Shown here: in pieces, positions 36,114 to 45,085 of the stretch
Layout of the letters: each line of letters begins with the position of its first letter
Position numbering within the stretch: the first letter of the stretch is position 1
NCBI RefSeq assembly: GCF_004801415.1
Contig: NZ_SSNX01000002.1
Span: 1 to 64,000, forward strand
DNA length: 64,000 bases
Direction of reading: 5' to 3'
DNA from: Deinococcus sp. KSM4-11
Lineage (GTDB): Bacteria > Deinococcota > Deinococci > Deinococcales > Deinococcaceae
Notes under the pieces: generated by a model
What the model saw: the letters and a program-made list of their open reading frames with translations, nothing else
Database searches by the model: none
What the model was told of the DNA's origin: nothing
Program-made: the position numbers and the translations under genes

Positions 36114-38006
36114 TCATTTCACGTCCTGTGGCTGGGTGGAGGGAAAGTACGTGACCTGGTTCGCCAGATGGCCCTCGTAGGCCCGCCGGGTCGAGGCCAC
36201 GGTCTCCTGAGCGGACACCTCGGCAATGGGCACGTCCCACCAGCTCTCGAAGCCAGGGACGCGCTCGCGCAGGTTCACAGGCACGACGATGACGTGCACG
36301 CCCCCCTGCGCCTGCGCTTCCTCCAGCGCGGAGCGCAGGTCACCCAGCGTCTCCGCCCGAACCGCGTGCGCGCCCATGCCCTGGGCGTGCTTCACGAAAT
36401 CCAGGTCGACCGTGGGGCCGTCCGTGCGCCCCGTCGCCGGATTGCGGTGCCGCAGCTCATTGTTGAAACTGGGCGAGCCGCACTCCATCTGCAGGCCCCG
36501 GATGCTCATGAACGCGCGGTTGTCCACCAGCACCACCGTCAGGTTCACGTTCTCCGCCACGGCCGTGACCAGCTCGCTGTTCATCATCAGGTACGAGCCG
36601 TCCCCGACCATCACGACTACGCGCCGCCCCGGCTCGGCCAGCGCGACGCCCAGCCCCGCCGGGATCTCGTAGCCCATGCACGAATACCCGTACTCCACGT
36701 GGTACGCCTTCGGGTCTTCCGCCCGCCACAACCGCACGAGATCGCCGGGCATGCTCCCCGCCGCGCAGATCACCGTGGCGTGCCCACCGATGGTGTCGTT
36801 CACCGTGCCGATCACGCTGCCCTGGGAGGGCGGCGTGCTGCCGGTGTCCTGCCGCTGGGCGTCCACCGCCGCGTTCCACTCCTGTCGCAGGGCGTTCACC
36901 TCGGCGGCGTACCCGGTGTCCACCGTGTAGCCAGCCAACGCGTGGGCCAGCGCCTCCAGGCCCTGCCGGGCGTCGGCGACCAGGCTGAGTGCGCCGAGTT
37001 TCGCGGCGTCCATCGGCACCACGTTCAGGCCGATGACCTGCACGCCCGGCGCGAAGGCCGTCTTGCTGGCGGTCACGAAATCTCCCAGGCGCGTGCCCAC
37101 CGCCACGATCAGGTCGGCCTCCCGGGCCAGCCGGTTCGCGGCCAGTCCGCCGATGGCGCCGATCGGCCCGGCGTTCTGTGGATGGTTCCACGGCACGGCT
37201 CCCTTGCCGGCCTGCGATTCGCTGAAGGGAAGCCCGGTCGCCTCGGCCAGCGCCGTCAGGGCCTGCCCGGCCCCGCTGTAGATCACGCCGCCCCCGCCGA
37301 TGATCAGGGGTCGCTTGGCCGCGCGGATCAGGTCGGCGGCCTGCTGGATCAGGTCGGGTTCGGGCACCGGCCGACGTACCCGCCACACCCGCTCCTCGAA
37401 CAGCGCGTCCGGCCAGTCGTAGGCCTCGGTCTGCACGTCCTCGGGCAGCGACAGGACGACCGCGCCCGTCTCGGCCGGATCGGTCAGCACACGCATCGCC
37501 TCGGGCAGCGCCGACAGCAGCTGCTCCGGCCTGGAAATCCGGGTATAGAAGCGGCTCACGGGGCGGAAACAGTCGTTGACGCTGAGGTCGTGTTCGGACG
37601 GGTGTTCCAGGCCCTGGAGCACCGGATCGGGAATTCGGCTGGCGAAGTGGTCGCTCGGCAGCAGCAGCACCGGCAGGCGGTTCACGGTCGCCAGGGCCGC
37701 GCCGGTCAGCATGTTGGTGCTGCCGGGACCAACAGAGGCGGTGCAGGCGTAGGTCTGCAGGCGGTTGCGGTGGCGGGCGAAGGCGGCGGCGATGTGCACC
37801 ATGCCCTGCTCGTTCTGCGGCCGGTACGTGGGCAGCCCAAGCCCATCTCCGTATTCTTCGAGCGCCTGCCCGACACCGGCGACGTTGCCGTGTCCGAAGA
37901 TGCCCCAGACGCCGGGAATGAGCCGCTGGCGTACCCCATCCCGCTCACTGTGCTGAGCGGCCAGGAAGTGCACCAGGGCCTGCGCGACCGTCAGGCGGCG
38001 CGTCAT
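36114..38006 (-). CDS. iolD: 3D-(3,5/4)-trihydroxycyclohexane-1,2-dione hydrolase (IolD)
   Basis: A 630-residue thiamine diphosphate enzyme that opens the ring of the inosose dehydration product to give 5-deoxy-glucuronate. The catalytic Glu is in RPQNEQGMVHIAAAFA. The ThDP/metal motif is GDGSYLMMNSEL...NRAFMSI. RLIPGVWGIFGHGNVAG and ACTASVGPGSTNM are family hallmarks. It is the first gene of the operon; AGAGGAGG lies 7 bases before the ATG. A likely LacI operator lies about 56-65 bases upstream. Confidence 0.96.
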   Translation of the reverse strand: MTRRLTVAQALVHFLAAQHSERDGVRQRLIPGVWGIFGHGNVAGVGQALEEYGDGLGLPTYRPQNEQGMVHIAAAFARHRNRLQTYACTASVGPGSTNMLTGAALATVNRLPVLLLPSDHFASRIPDPVLQGLEHPSEHDLSVNDCFRPVSRFYTRISRPEQLLSALPEAMRVLTDPAETGAVVLSLPEDVQTEAYDWPDALFEERVWRVRRPVPEPDLIQQAADLIRAAKRPLIIGGGGVIYSGAGQALTALAEATGLPFSESQAGKGAVPWNHPQNAGPIGAIGGLAANRLAREADLIVAVGTRLGDFVTASKTAFAPGVQVIGLNVVPMDAAKLGALSLVADARQGLEALAHALAGYTVDTGYAAEVNALRQEWNAAVDAQRQDTGSTPPSQGSVIGTVNDTIGGHATVICAAGSMPGDLVRLWRAEDPKAYHVEYGYSCMGYEIPAGLGVALAEPGRRVVVMVGDGSYLMMNSELVTAVAENVNLTVVLVDNRAFMSIRGLQMECGSPSFNNELRHRNPATGRTDGPTVDLDFVKHAQGMGAHAVRAETLGDLRSALEEAQAQGGVHVIVVPVNLRERVPGFESWWDVPIAEVSAQETVASTRRAYEGHLANQVTYFPSTQPQDVK

Positions 38007-38061
38007 GGGCGGCCCTCCTCTGACATGCTGTCCCTCCTGAACCCCTGCCCGTTCACCGTCT

Positions 38062-38071
38062 CGACCGTTTG
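38062..38071 (-). promoter_or_regulatory. Imperfect LacI-type operator upstream of iolD
   Basis: Minus-strand CAAACGGTCG matches 8 of 10 positions of the perfect palindrome CAAACGTTTG found upstream of the LacI gene itself. It probably places iolD and the downstream genes in that regulon. Confidence 0.45.
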
Positions 38072-38218
38072 ACTGCCGAGGCCGGGTGGTGGTCTGAGAA
38101 TCCTGTTTTCATCTTGCCTCCCGGTGCGCCTGGACGGCGGCGGTGCGTGAACGGGTCGGAACTGGAGTCTGCTGGAACCGGTGGCCACGAGTGAGGCGTC
38201 GCTGCGGCGGTGGCCCGG

Positions 38219-39217
38219 TCATGGCGGGGCCACCGACCCCCGCGCGATGAAGGGAGCGTCAAGTCGCACGTGCTGGGGCACGTCACCGCCGGACAGGGCG
38301 GAGATCAGCACCTCGCAGGCGCGGACGCCGAGTTCATACGTCGGCTGCGCGACCACGCTGATCGGCGGCTCGTGCAGCAGCATCAGGCGGGAATCGTCGA
38401 AGGAGATCAGCGAGAGGTCGCCCGGCAGTTTCAGGCCCAGCGAGCGCATGGCGATGATCGCGCCGACCGTCATCTCGTGGTTGCTCACGAACAGGGCCGT
38501 GGGTCGCCCGGCCGGGGCAACGTCCAGCAGCTCCAGCGCCGCCGCCCGGCCGCTGGGCTCCAGGTCGTTGCCGTAGCGGACGAGCGTTCCGTCGTACGGC
38601 AGCTGCGCCTCCGCGAGGGCGTCCTGGAAGCCCTGGTGGCGTTCGTGGGCGGTACTCACATGCAGTTGCCCGAAGATGGCCCCGATGCGCCGGTGCCCCT
38701 GCGCGATCAGGTGGCGCACGGCCTGACGGGCTCCGCTCCGGTTGTGCACCTGCACGGTATGGGCGCCGTCCAGGCCGCTCTGCCGGTCGAGTTCCACGAC
38801 GGTCATGCCCTGGAGCAGCCGGGCGTGCTGGATCGTGTGCGCGCTGGGAATCAGGATCAGTCCCTGCGGCATATGGCTGCGCAGGATCGACAGCGCCTCG
38901 CGCTCACGGGCGGCCGAGTCGTCGCTGGTGAACAGGATGACGTTCAGGTCGTTGCGCTCGGCGGTGTCCTGCACGCCCTTGACCAGCGTGGCGTGGAAGG
39001 GGTTGAGATCCGTCACGACCAGGCCGATGGTGCGGGATTCCTGCTGGCGCAGGCTGCGGGCCAGTTCGTTCTGCCGGAAACCTGTGGCCTCCACGGCGTT
39101 CAGCACGCGCCGCCGCGTCCGTTCCGCCACCAGATCAGGGCGGGACAGGGTGCGGGACACCGTGGCCGCCGACACGCCCGCCAGTTTCGCAATTTCGGCC
39201 AGCCGGTTGACTGTAAT
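38219..39217 (-). CDS. LacI-family regulator of the inositol operon, apparent ATT start
   Basis: About 332 residues. The DNA-binding part reads RLAEIAKLAGVSAATVSRTLSRPDLV, with a hinge region (NELARSLRQQ) and a periplasmic-binding-protein-like effector domain ending near ISALSGGDVPQHVRL. A complete HTH requires translation from upstream of the first ATG/GTG in frame (GTG at 39175 would cut the HTH). The only suitable initiator is ATT at 39217, with AAGGGGG 7 bases before it. The gene lies upstream of iolD on the same strand, so it probably represses the iol operon, with an inositol derivative as inducer (inferred). Confidence 0.88.
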   Translation of the reverse strand: MTVNRLAEIAKLAGVSAATVSRTLSRPDLVAERTRRRVLNAVEATGFRQNELARSLRQQESRTIGLVVTDLNPFHATLVKGVQDTAERNDLNVILFTSDDSAAREREALSILRSHMPQGLILIPSAHTIQHARLLQGMTVVELDRQSGLDGAHTVQVHNRSGARQAVRHLIAQGHRRIGAIFGQLHVSTAHERHQGFQDALAEAQLPYDGTLVRYGNDLEPSGRAAALELLDVAPAGRPTALFVSNHEMTVGAIIAMRSLGLKLPGDLSLISFDDSRLMLLHEPPISVVAQPTYELGVRACEVLISALSGGDVPQHVRLDAPFIARGSVAPP

Positions 39218-39259
39218 TGCTCCACCCCCTTCACCCGTAGCCGGAATATGAGAAAGCTA

Positions 39260-39269
39260 CAAACGTTTG
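39260..39269. promoter_or_regulatory. LacI-type operator, perfect palindrome CAAACGTTTG
   Basis: It lies 43 bases upstream of the LacI start. On the minus strand it overlaps a possible -35 (TTGCAA), with CATATT 16 bases further as -10, so it would give autorepression. The central CG with A-rich flanks is typical for LacI proteins. Confidence 0.65.
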
Positions 39270-39497
39270 CAAGAACCCATACTCTAGCCGACTGATTCGT
39301 CTGGCCGACCCTCTGCCGGCGTTCCGCTATGCAATGCGAGCAGCGTAGAGAACGAAGGGGCTGGTGTCAATCACAGCCCGGAACACCCGGGCCCCAGGCC
39401 GACCATCCACACAGCAGTGGAGAGGGCCTCCGGTGACGGATCCGAAGCGGCCTGGGTAGCTGACAGAATCCTGATGAACGAGGAGCCTGATAACGCC

Positions 39498-41474
39498 GTG
39501 AAAACGATCCCCCTGAGTGCGGGCGTGCTGCTCGCCAGCCTGGCCCTGGGCAGCTGCTCGATGACGCACACCACGACGCCCGCCGCGATCACGCCGCACC
39601 GGACGATCATCTTCGTGTGGGACGGCATGCGGCCGGACGCGATCTCGCAGGCCGACACACCCAACCTGTACGCCATGCAGCAGGCGGGCGTGAACTTCAA
39701 GGACAACCACTCGACCTACCCGACCTTCACCATGATGAACGCCGCCAGCCTCGCGACCGGGTCGTTCCCCGGCACGACCGGCTTCTACGGCAACACCCTG
39801 TGGGCCCCCGGCGCGACCGGCGCCGACTCGGGTGGCAAGGCCGTGAGCTTCCAGCAGCCGGCCTTCACCGAGGACTACGCGATCTTGCAGGATCTCGACA
39901 CCTTCTACTCGGGGCAGTTGATGCAGGTGGACACGCTGTTCAAGGTGGCGCAGGCCAAGGGCCTGAAGACGGCGGCGGTCGGCAAGTCCGGCCCGGCCTT
40001 CCTGCAGGACTACAAACGCGGCGGCGTGGTGCTCGACGAGCGGCACGCGTACCCGGCGTCGCTGGCCACCGGCCTTCAGGCGGCCGGGCTGCCGCTGCCG
40101 AAGCTCACGCCCATCGCCTACCCGGACGGTTCGGTGACCCTGAGCGCCACGAACGGCGATCCGACCGCCGGGAAGGCCAAACTCACCCTGACCGACAAGG
40201 TCACCAGCGACCCCACCACCGCGACCACCGAGCTGAACGCCGATGCGAATACGTACCTGATGTCCGCGTACCTGAATTACATCCTGCCCACGGTGAAGCC
40301 CGACCTGAGCCTGGTGTGGCTGCGCTCGCCGGACTCCACCGAGCATGCCTACGGCGTGGGCACTGCGCCGTTCCGCGACGCGCTGCATACCCAGGACGCC
40401 CTGCTGGGCCAGCTGCGCGCCAAGCTGACCGCGCTGGGCGAACTCGACAGCACGAATATCATCGTGGTCAGCGACCACGGCCACTCGAACGTGGCGGGTG
40501 ACGCCACGCTGTTCCCGCTGCGCGCCATCACGGCAGGCGCCACCGGGGCGGTTGATCCCAGCGGCTACGCCGTGTCCGGCGACGTCCGTACCGCCGACCT
40601 GATGACCCGCGCGGGGTTCACAGCCTTCGACGGCAACGGCTGCATCAACGATCCCGTCATGAGCGGCCTCAAGGCCGACGGCACCCCGGTGTACACCCCC
40701 AAAGTGGACGCCGACGGCAGCATCTGCGGCGCGGCGGGTACGGCCTATGTCACGCCCAGCTACAAGGTGCCGGCCACCCTCACGCCCGGCAGCTTCGTGA
40801 TCGCCGCGAACGGCGGCAGCGACTACCTCTACCAGCCCGAGCACGACGCCGCGCAGGTCGCCAGGGCTGTGAAATTCCTGCAATCCCGCCAGGAGTACGG
40901 CGCGATCTTCGTCGACGACCGCTACCAGATTCCCGGCACCCTGCCCATGAGCAAGGTGCACCTCGAAAATGCCAGCGGCCGCAACCCGGACATCGTGGTG
41001 AGCTTCAACTTCAATGCCGCCGCGACCGTGCAGGGCTTCCCCGGCACCGAGTACGAGAGCGCCGGGAACAACCGGGGCATGCACGGCTCGTTCAGCCCCA
41101 TCGACGTGCACAACACGCTGCTCGCCAGCGGCCCGAACTTCCGCACCGGCTTCGCGAACACCGCCCCGAGCGGGAACGTCGACGTGGCCCCAACTGTCGC
41201 CGCGATCTTCGGCGTGAGCCTGCCCAAAGCGGACGGCCGCGTGCTCTTCGAGGCCCTCAGGGGCAACGACGCGCTGACCGTGCCCGTGACCGCCCAGACG
41301 GTCACCCCGGCCTCGGCCGCCACGGGCCTGATCGTCGCGCGTCCCACCGATCCCGACGGCAAGGACATCGACGCCAGCCAGACGTCGTACTCCTTCGACC
41401 TCAAGGTGAAGACCGTCACGCAGGCCGGCAAGTCCTACACCTACCTCGACCGTGCCGCGCCCGTCCGCAAGTAA
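39498..41474 (+). CDS. Alkaline phosphatase-superfamily (NPP-type) phosphodiesterase lipoprotein
   Basis: A secreted enzyme of about 658 residues. The signal peptide (VKTIPLSAGVLLASLALGSC) ends in a lipoprotein Cys at residue 20. Metal-binding motifs of the nucleotide pyrophosphatase/phosphodiesterase class are IIFVWDGMRPD, STYPTFTMMNAASLATG with the nucleophile Thr, VVSDHGHSN and NRGMHGSF. The GTG at 39498 was chosen because it gives a compact signal peptide; GAGGAG lies 12 bases upstream, rather far. ATG at 39474 is the alternative. It is divergent from the LacI gene. Possible substrates are nucleotides or phospholipid head groups. Confidence 0.88.
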   Translation: MKTIPLSAGVLLASLALGSCSMTHTTTPAAITPHRTIIFVWDGMRPDAISQADTPNLYAMQQAGVNFKDNHSTYPTFTMMNAASLATGSFPGTTGFYGNTLWAPGATGADSGGKAVSFQQPAFTEDYAILQDLDTFYSGQLMQVDTLFKVAQAKGLKTAAVGKSGPAFLQDYKRGGVVLDERHAYPASLATGLQAAGLPLPKLTPIAYPDGSVTLSATNGDPTAGKAKLTLTDKVTSDPTTATTELNADANTYLMSAYLNYILPTVKPDLSLVWLRSPDSTEHAYGVGTAPFRDALHTQDALLGQLRAKLTALGELDSTNIIVVSDHGHSNVAGDATLFPLRAITAGATGAVDPSGYAVSGDVRTADLMTRAGFTAFDGNGCINDPVMSGLKADGTPVYTPKVDADGSICGAAGTAYVTPSYKVPATLTPGSFVIAANGGSDYLYQPEHDAAQVARAVKFLQSRQEYGAIFVDDRYQIPGTLPMSKVHLENASGRNPDIVVSFNFNAAATVQGFPGTEYESAGNNRGMHGSFSPIDVHNTLLASGPNFRTGFANTAPSGNVDVAPTVAAIFGVSLPKADGRVLFEALRGNDALTVPVTAQTVTPASAATGLIVARPTDPDGKDIDASQTSYSFDLKVKTVTQAGKSYTYLDRAAPVRK

Positions 41475-42099
41475 GCTCCTGGCCGTGGCCGCGCTGCCCA
41501 CCCTTGCTCTGGCGGGCGGGGCGTGGGCGGCCCCGTCCGCCACCTGGGCGCAGACCTTCGGGGACATCAAGGCCGCTGTGCACCTGGTGGCCACCTTCCA
41601 GGACGCGCAGGGCCACGCGCAGCCCCTGGAATTCTGGCGATCCGCGCAGGGCCACGTCGTGCGCCGCACCGGGCAGCGCACCGAATTGCGCCTGAGCCCC
41701 GCCGCGGACGGGGAAGACCTCTACCAGCTGCGGAACCTGCCGGGGAAGGTCGCGTACACCGTTCACCGCGTGAACCTGTACCGGCTGGGCATCTTCACAG
41801 ATCGGTGGAGTGTGCAGCACCTGCTCGACCGGCCCACGGGTGCGGTGAGCCTGACCCGGCTGAGCGGCGCTGCAGCGACCATCGCGGGCCAGTCCTGCAC
41901 GTGGTGGCGGATCCAGCCTGCCGGAGCCGTCGCTCAGGAGACCTGCTGGTCAGCGAGCCTGGGTGTGCCCCTGGCCCTCCGGGCGGGTGGCCACGACCTC
42001 ATGCGGGTCACGCGGGTGAACCGGGCCGCCCTGCCCGACGCGACCCTGCCGCCCGGCTGGCACGAACTGAATGCCGACGTGGACATCTCGCCGGACTGA
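41452..42099 (+). CDS. Secreted protein of unknown function
   Basis: A 215-residue protein with a signal peptide (KLLAVAALPTLALAGGAWA). The mature part is beta-rich and resembles outer-membrane lipoprotein sorting proteins (LolA/LolB-like) in the order of strands: EFWRSAQGHVVRRT, YTVHRVNLYRLG, CTWWRIQPAG. That is only a weak impression. It overlaps the end of the phosphodiesterase gene by 23 bases, starting at GTG, so the two are translationally coupled and may work together at the cell envelope. Confidence 0.75.
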   Translation: MPRPSASKLLAVAALPTLALAGGAWAAPSATWAQTFGDIKAAVHLVATFQDAQGHAQPLEFWRSAQGHVVRRTGQRTELRLSPAADGEDLYQLRNLPGKVAYTVHRVNLYRLGIFTDRWSVQHLLDRPTGAVSLTRLSGAAATIAGQSCTWWRIQPAGAVAQETCWSASLGVPLALRAGGHDLMRVTRVNRAALPDATLPPGWHELNADVDISPD

Positions 42100-42111
42100 C
42101 CCCAGGGGCGT

Positions 42112-42160
42112 GCCGGTTGCCCCCAGCGGTCAGGGAGTCAGACCGCTGGGGGCAACCGGC
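42112..42160. terminator. Bidirectional terminator, 20-bp perfect stem
   Basis: 42112-42131 pairs perfectly with 42141-42160 around a 9-base loop. It separates convergent genes and overlaps the end of the GNAT coding sequence. Confidence 0.8.
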
Positions 42161-42831
42161 ACAGTCGCGTGGATGCCCACGCGCTCCTCGAAACCCACCC
42201 GCCGGTACGCGCGAACGGCACCGGCGTTGTCCGTCTTCACGTGCAGGAACGGCCGCTCCCCACGCGCCAGGATGCCCTGGCTGACCCGCTGCACGAGCGC
42301 CTTCCCGTACCCGCGCCCCTGGTGATCCGGGTGCGTGCAGACGGCGCTGATCTCAGTGAAGCCGCGCAGGTGCAGGCGCTCACCGGCCATCGCGACCAGC
42401 TGGCCATCCACCCGCAGGCCGTAGTAGGTTCCCAGTCGGTACGTCTCGGCGGCGAACGGCCCTGGCCGGGTGAGGTTCACCAGAGCCAGCATGTCCGGCA
42501 CGTCCGCCTCACCCAGCACCGGATACTCCCTATCCGGTGCTTCGTCCACAGTGTCACCGACCATCTGGACGATCACGAAGTCCTGCAGCACCGTCCAGGG
42601 CCGGGGCACCTCGAGGGCCGCGGCGGTGAGCGTGATCGCCATCATCTGTGGCCCGAGCACTTCGGCCAGGGCGGCGAAACCTGCCGGAGTGGGTTCTTCC
42701 ATCGCCGCAAAGCGCGCAATCGTCGGCGGGAAGGCACGGGCCAGCCCGCGTCCCTGCGCGAACGGGGCCTGCTCGGTGGTCAGGGCCAGCCAGACCGGAT
42801 GATCGAGCGGATGGACGGCAGAATGGGTCAT
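42130..42831 (-). CDS. GNAT-family N-acetyltransferase
   Basis: A 233-residue protein of the FR47-like GNAT group. The acetyl-CoA binding motif AVCTHPDHQGRGYGKALVQRV is near residues 162-182, and NAGAVRAYRRVGFEER is the usual C-terminal element. The N-terminal half (about 110 residues) is less conserved and may choose the substrate, which is unknown. GGAG lies 4 bases before the ATG, and a TATACT box is at 42887-42892. Its last codons form one arm of a 20-bp terminator stem. Confidence 0.9.
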   Translation of the reverse strand: MTHSAVHPLDHPVWLALTTEQAPFAQGRGLARAFPPTIARFAAMEEPTPAGFAALAEVLGPQMMAITLTAAALEVPRPWTVLQDFVIVQMVGDTVDEAPDREYPVLGEADVPDMLALVNLTRPGPFAAETYRLGTYYGLRVDGQLVAMAGERLHLRGFTEISAVCTHPDHQGRGYGKALVQRVSQGILARGERPFLHVKTDNAGAVRAYRRVGFEERVGIHATVPVAPSGLTP

Positions 42832-44143
<1,312 letters not shown>

Positions 44144-44456
44144 CGGGGCGCGCCGGTGGATCGGTGATTCAAAGCCCTGGAGGAATGAAGTTCCTCTATA
44201 TATCTATATATGCAGTACTCCTGTGAGGTTCACTCACCGCCGTGGAAATGGATGCTGCCCTCAGGCGACCTTGAAGGGCAGCCTCCTTGTGGGGTCGACA
44301 AGATTGAGGAAGTCAACGTTTGCACCACCGTGATCGGCGACACTATTCTGCGCTTACCCGCTTCTCTTACCTAACAGACCTTAGGTAAGAGAGAACAAAG
44401 TGGTCGAAGCTGTGCCACTTTGATGCGTAGCCGTACATATTTTGTAGTCTTGTGGC
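44144..44456. promoter_or_regulatory. AT-rich control region upstream of the antitoxin-PIN-recombinase operon
   Basis: It contains an alternating TA stretch near 44195-44212 and the inverted repeat TCTCTTACCT (44363-44372)/AGGTAAGAGA (44383-44392), 10-bp arms with a 10-base centre. A TAGTCT -10 box (44445-44450) lies 6 bases before the antitoxin ATG, which lacks a ribosome binding site, so the transcript is probably leaderless. The repeat is about 65-95 bases upstream of the start and suits autoregulation by the AbrB-type protein. Confidence 0.55.
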
Positions 44457-44705
44457 ATGACCTACACCAGATCCCACGAAATCAAGGTTCATGCCCAGGG
44501 TCGGATTGTCATTCCATCCGAACTCCGTCAGGCCATGCGGGTACAGGAAGGAGAACAGCTTCTCGCACGGCTGGAGGATGGCCGCCTAATTCTGGAACGC
44601 CGGATGGATGTCCTCCACAGATTGCGCTCGGCGTTTCAGGCAAGTGACGCCGTGGCTCAAAGGGAGCAGGATCTGGCATCGTCCGCTGAACCGGAGCACG
44701 CATGA
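44457..44705 (+). CDS. AbrB/MazE-type antitoxin-like DNA-binding protein
   Basis: An 82-residue protein. Residues 8-48 form a SpoVT/AbrB swapped-hairpin domain (IKVHAQGRIVIPSELRQAMRVQEGEQLLARLEDGRLIL). The C-terminal helical tail should bind the toxin. It is typical of VapB antitoxins paired with PIN toxins. Its stop overlaps the next start by ATGA. It likely represses the operon through the upstream inverted repeat (inferred). Confidence 0.9.
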   Translation: MTYTRSHEIKVHAQGRIVIPSELRQAMRVQEGEQLLARLEDGRLILERRMDVLHRLRSAFQASDAVAQREQDLASSAEPEHA

Positions 44706-45085
44706 CGCAGGTGGTACTGGAGACGGGTGCCGTTCTCGCGTGGCTCAGGCAGGAACCTGGAGCTGAACACGTGGAGGCTCGCCTTCCCGGTGCGTTGCTC
44801 AGCAGCGTGAGTTTCGCAGCGGTACTGGCCACTATCGCTGACCGTGGCGGCAACGTTCGCGCCGCCAGTGTGGATCTGGAGGCGTACGGACTCGTGGTTC
44901 AACCGTTTACCGCGGAACACGCGGAACTCTGCGCCGTGTGGCATCCATACGCGGCCACGCATGGCCTGTCACTGGAAGACCGGGCCTGCCTGGCCCTGGG
45001 GAAAACGCTGGGCGCGACGGTCTTGACGGTCGTCCCAGCCTGGGCCACGCTGCCGCTCGGCGTGAGCGTCCACGTCCTGCCATGA
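44702..45085 (+). CDS. PIN-domain (VapC-like) protein with degenerate active site
   Basis: A 127-residue protein aligned by eye with VapC: VLETGAVLAWLRQEPGAE, SSVSFAAVLATI, GLSLEDRACLALG, TVLTVVPAWATL. VapC ribonucleases need about four acidic residues. Here the first Asp is Glu (residue 7), the Glu of the NxAE motif is Ala (residue 40), Asp93 is kept, and the Asp of TADxAW is Val (residue 111). RNase activity is therefore unlikely. The gene is nevertheless intact and tightly coupled to both neighbours, which suggests a retained non-catalytic role. Confidence 0.85.
   Translation: MTQVVLETGAVLAWLRQEPGAEHVEARLPGALLSSVSFAAVLATIADRGGNVRAASVDLEAYGLVVQPFTAEHAELCAVWHPYAATHGLSLEDRACLALGKTLGATVLTVVPAWATLPLGVSVHVLP

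Noticed and set aside
39175..39175. GTG as start of the inositol LacI regulator
   Set aside because: It would remove the first helix of the HTH, which is clearly encoded upstream in the same frame.
44195..44212. Alternating TA stretch as a replication origin element
   Set aside because: No iterons, DnaA boxes or replication gene nearby.
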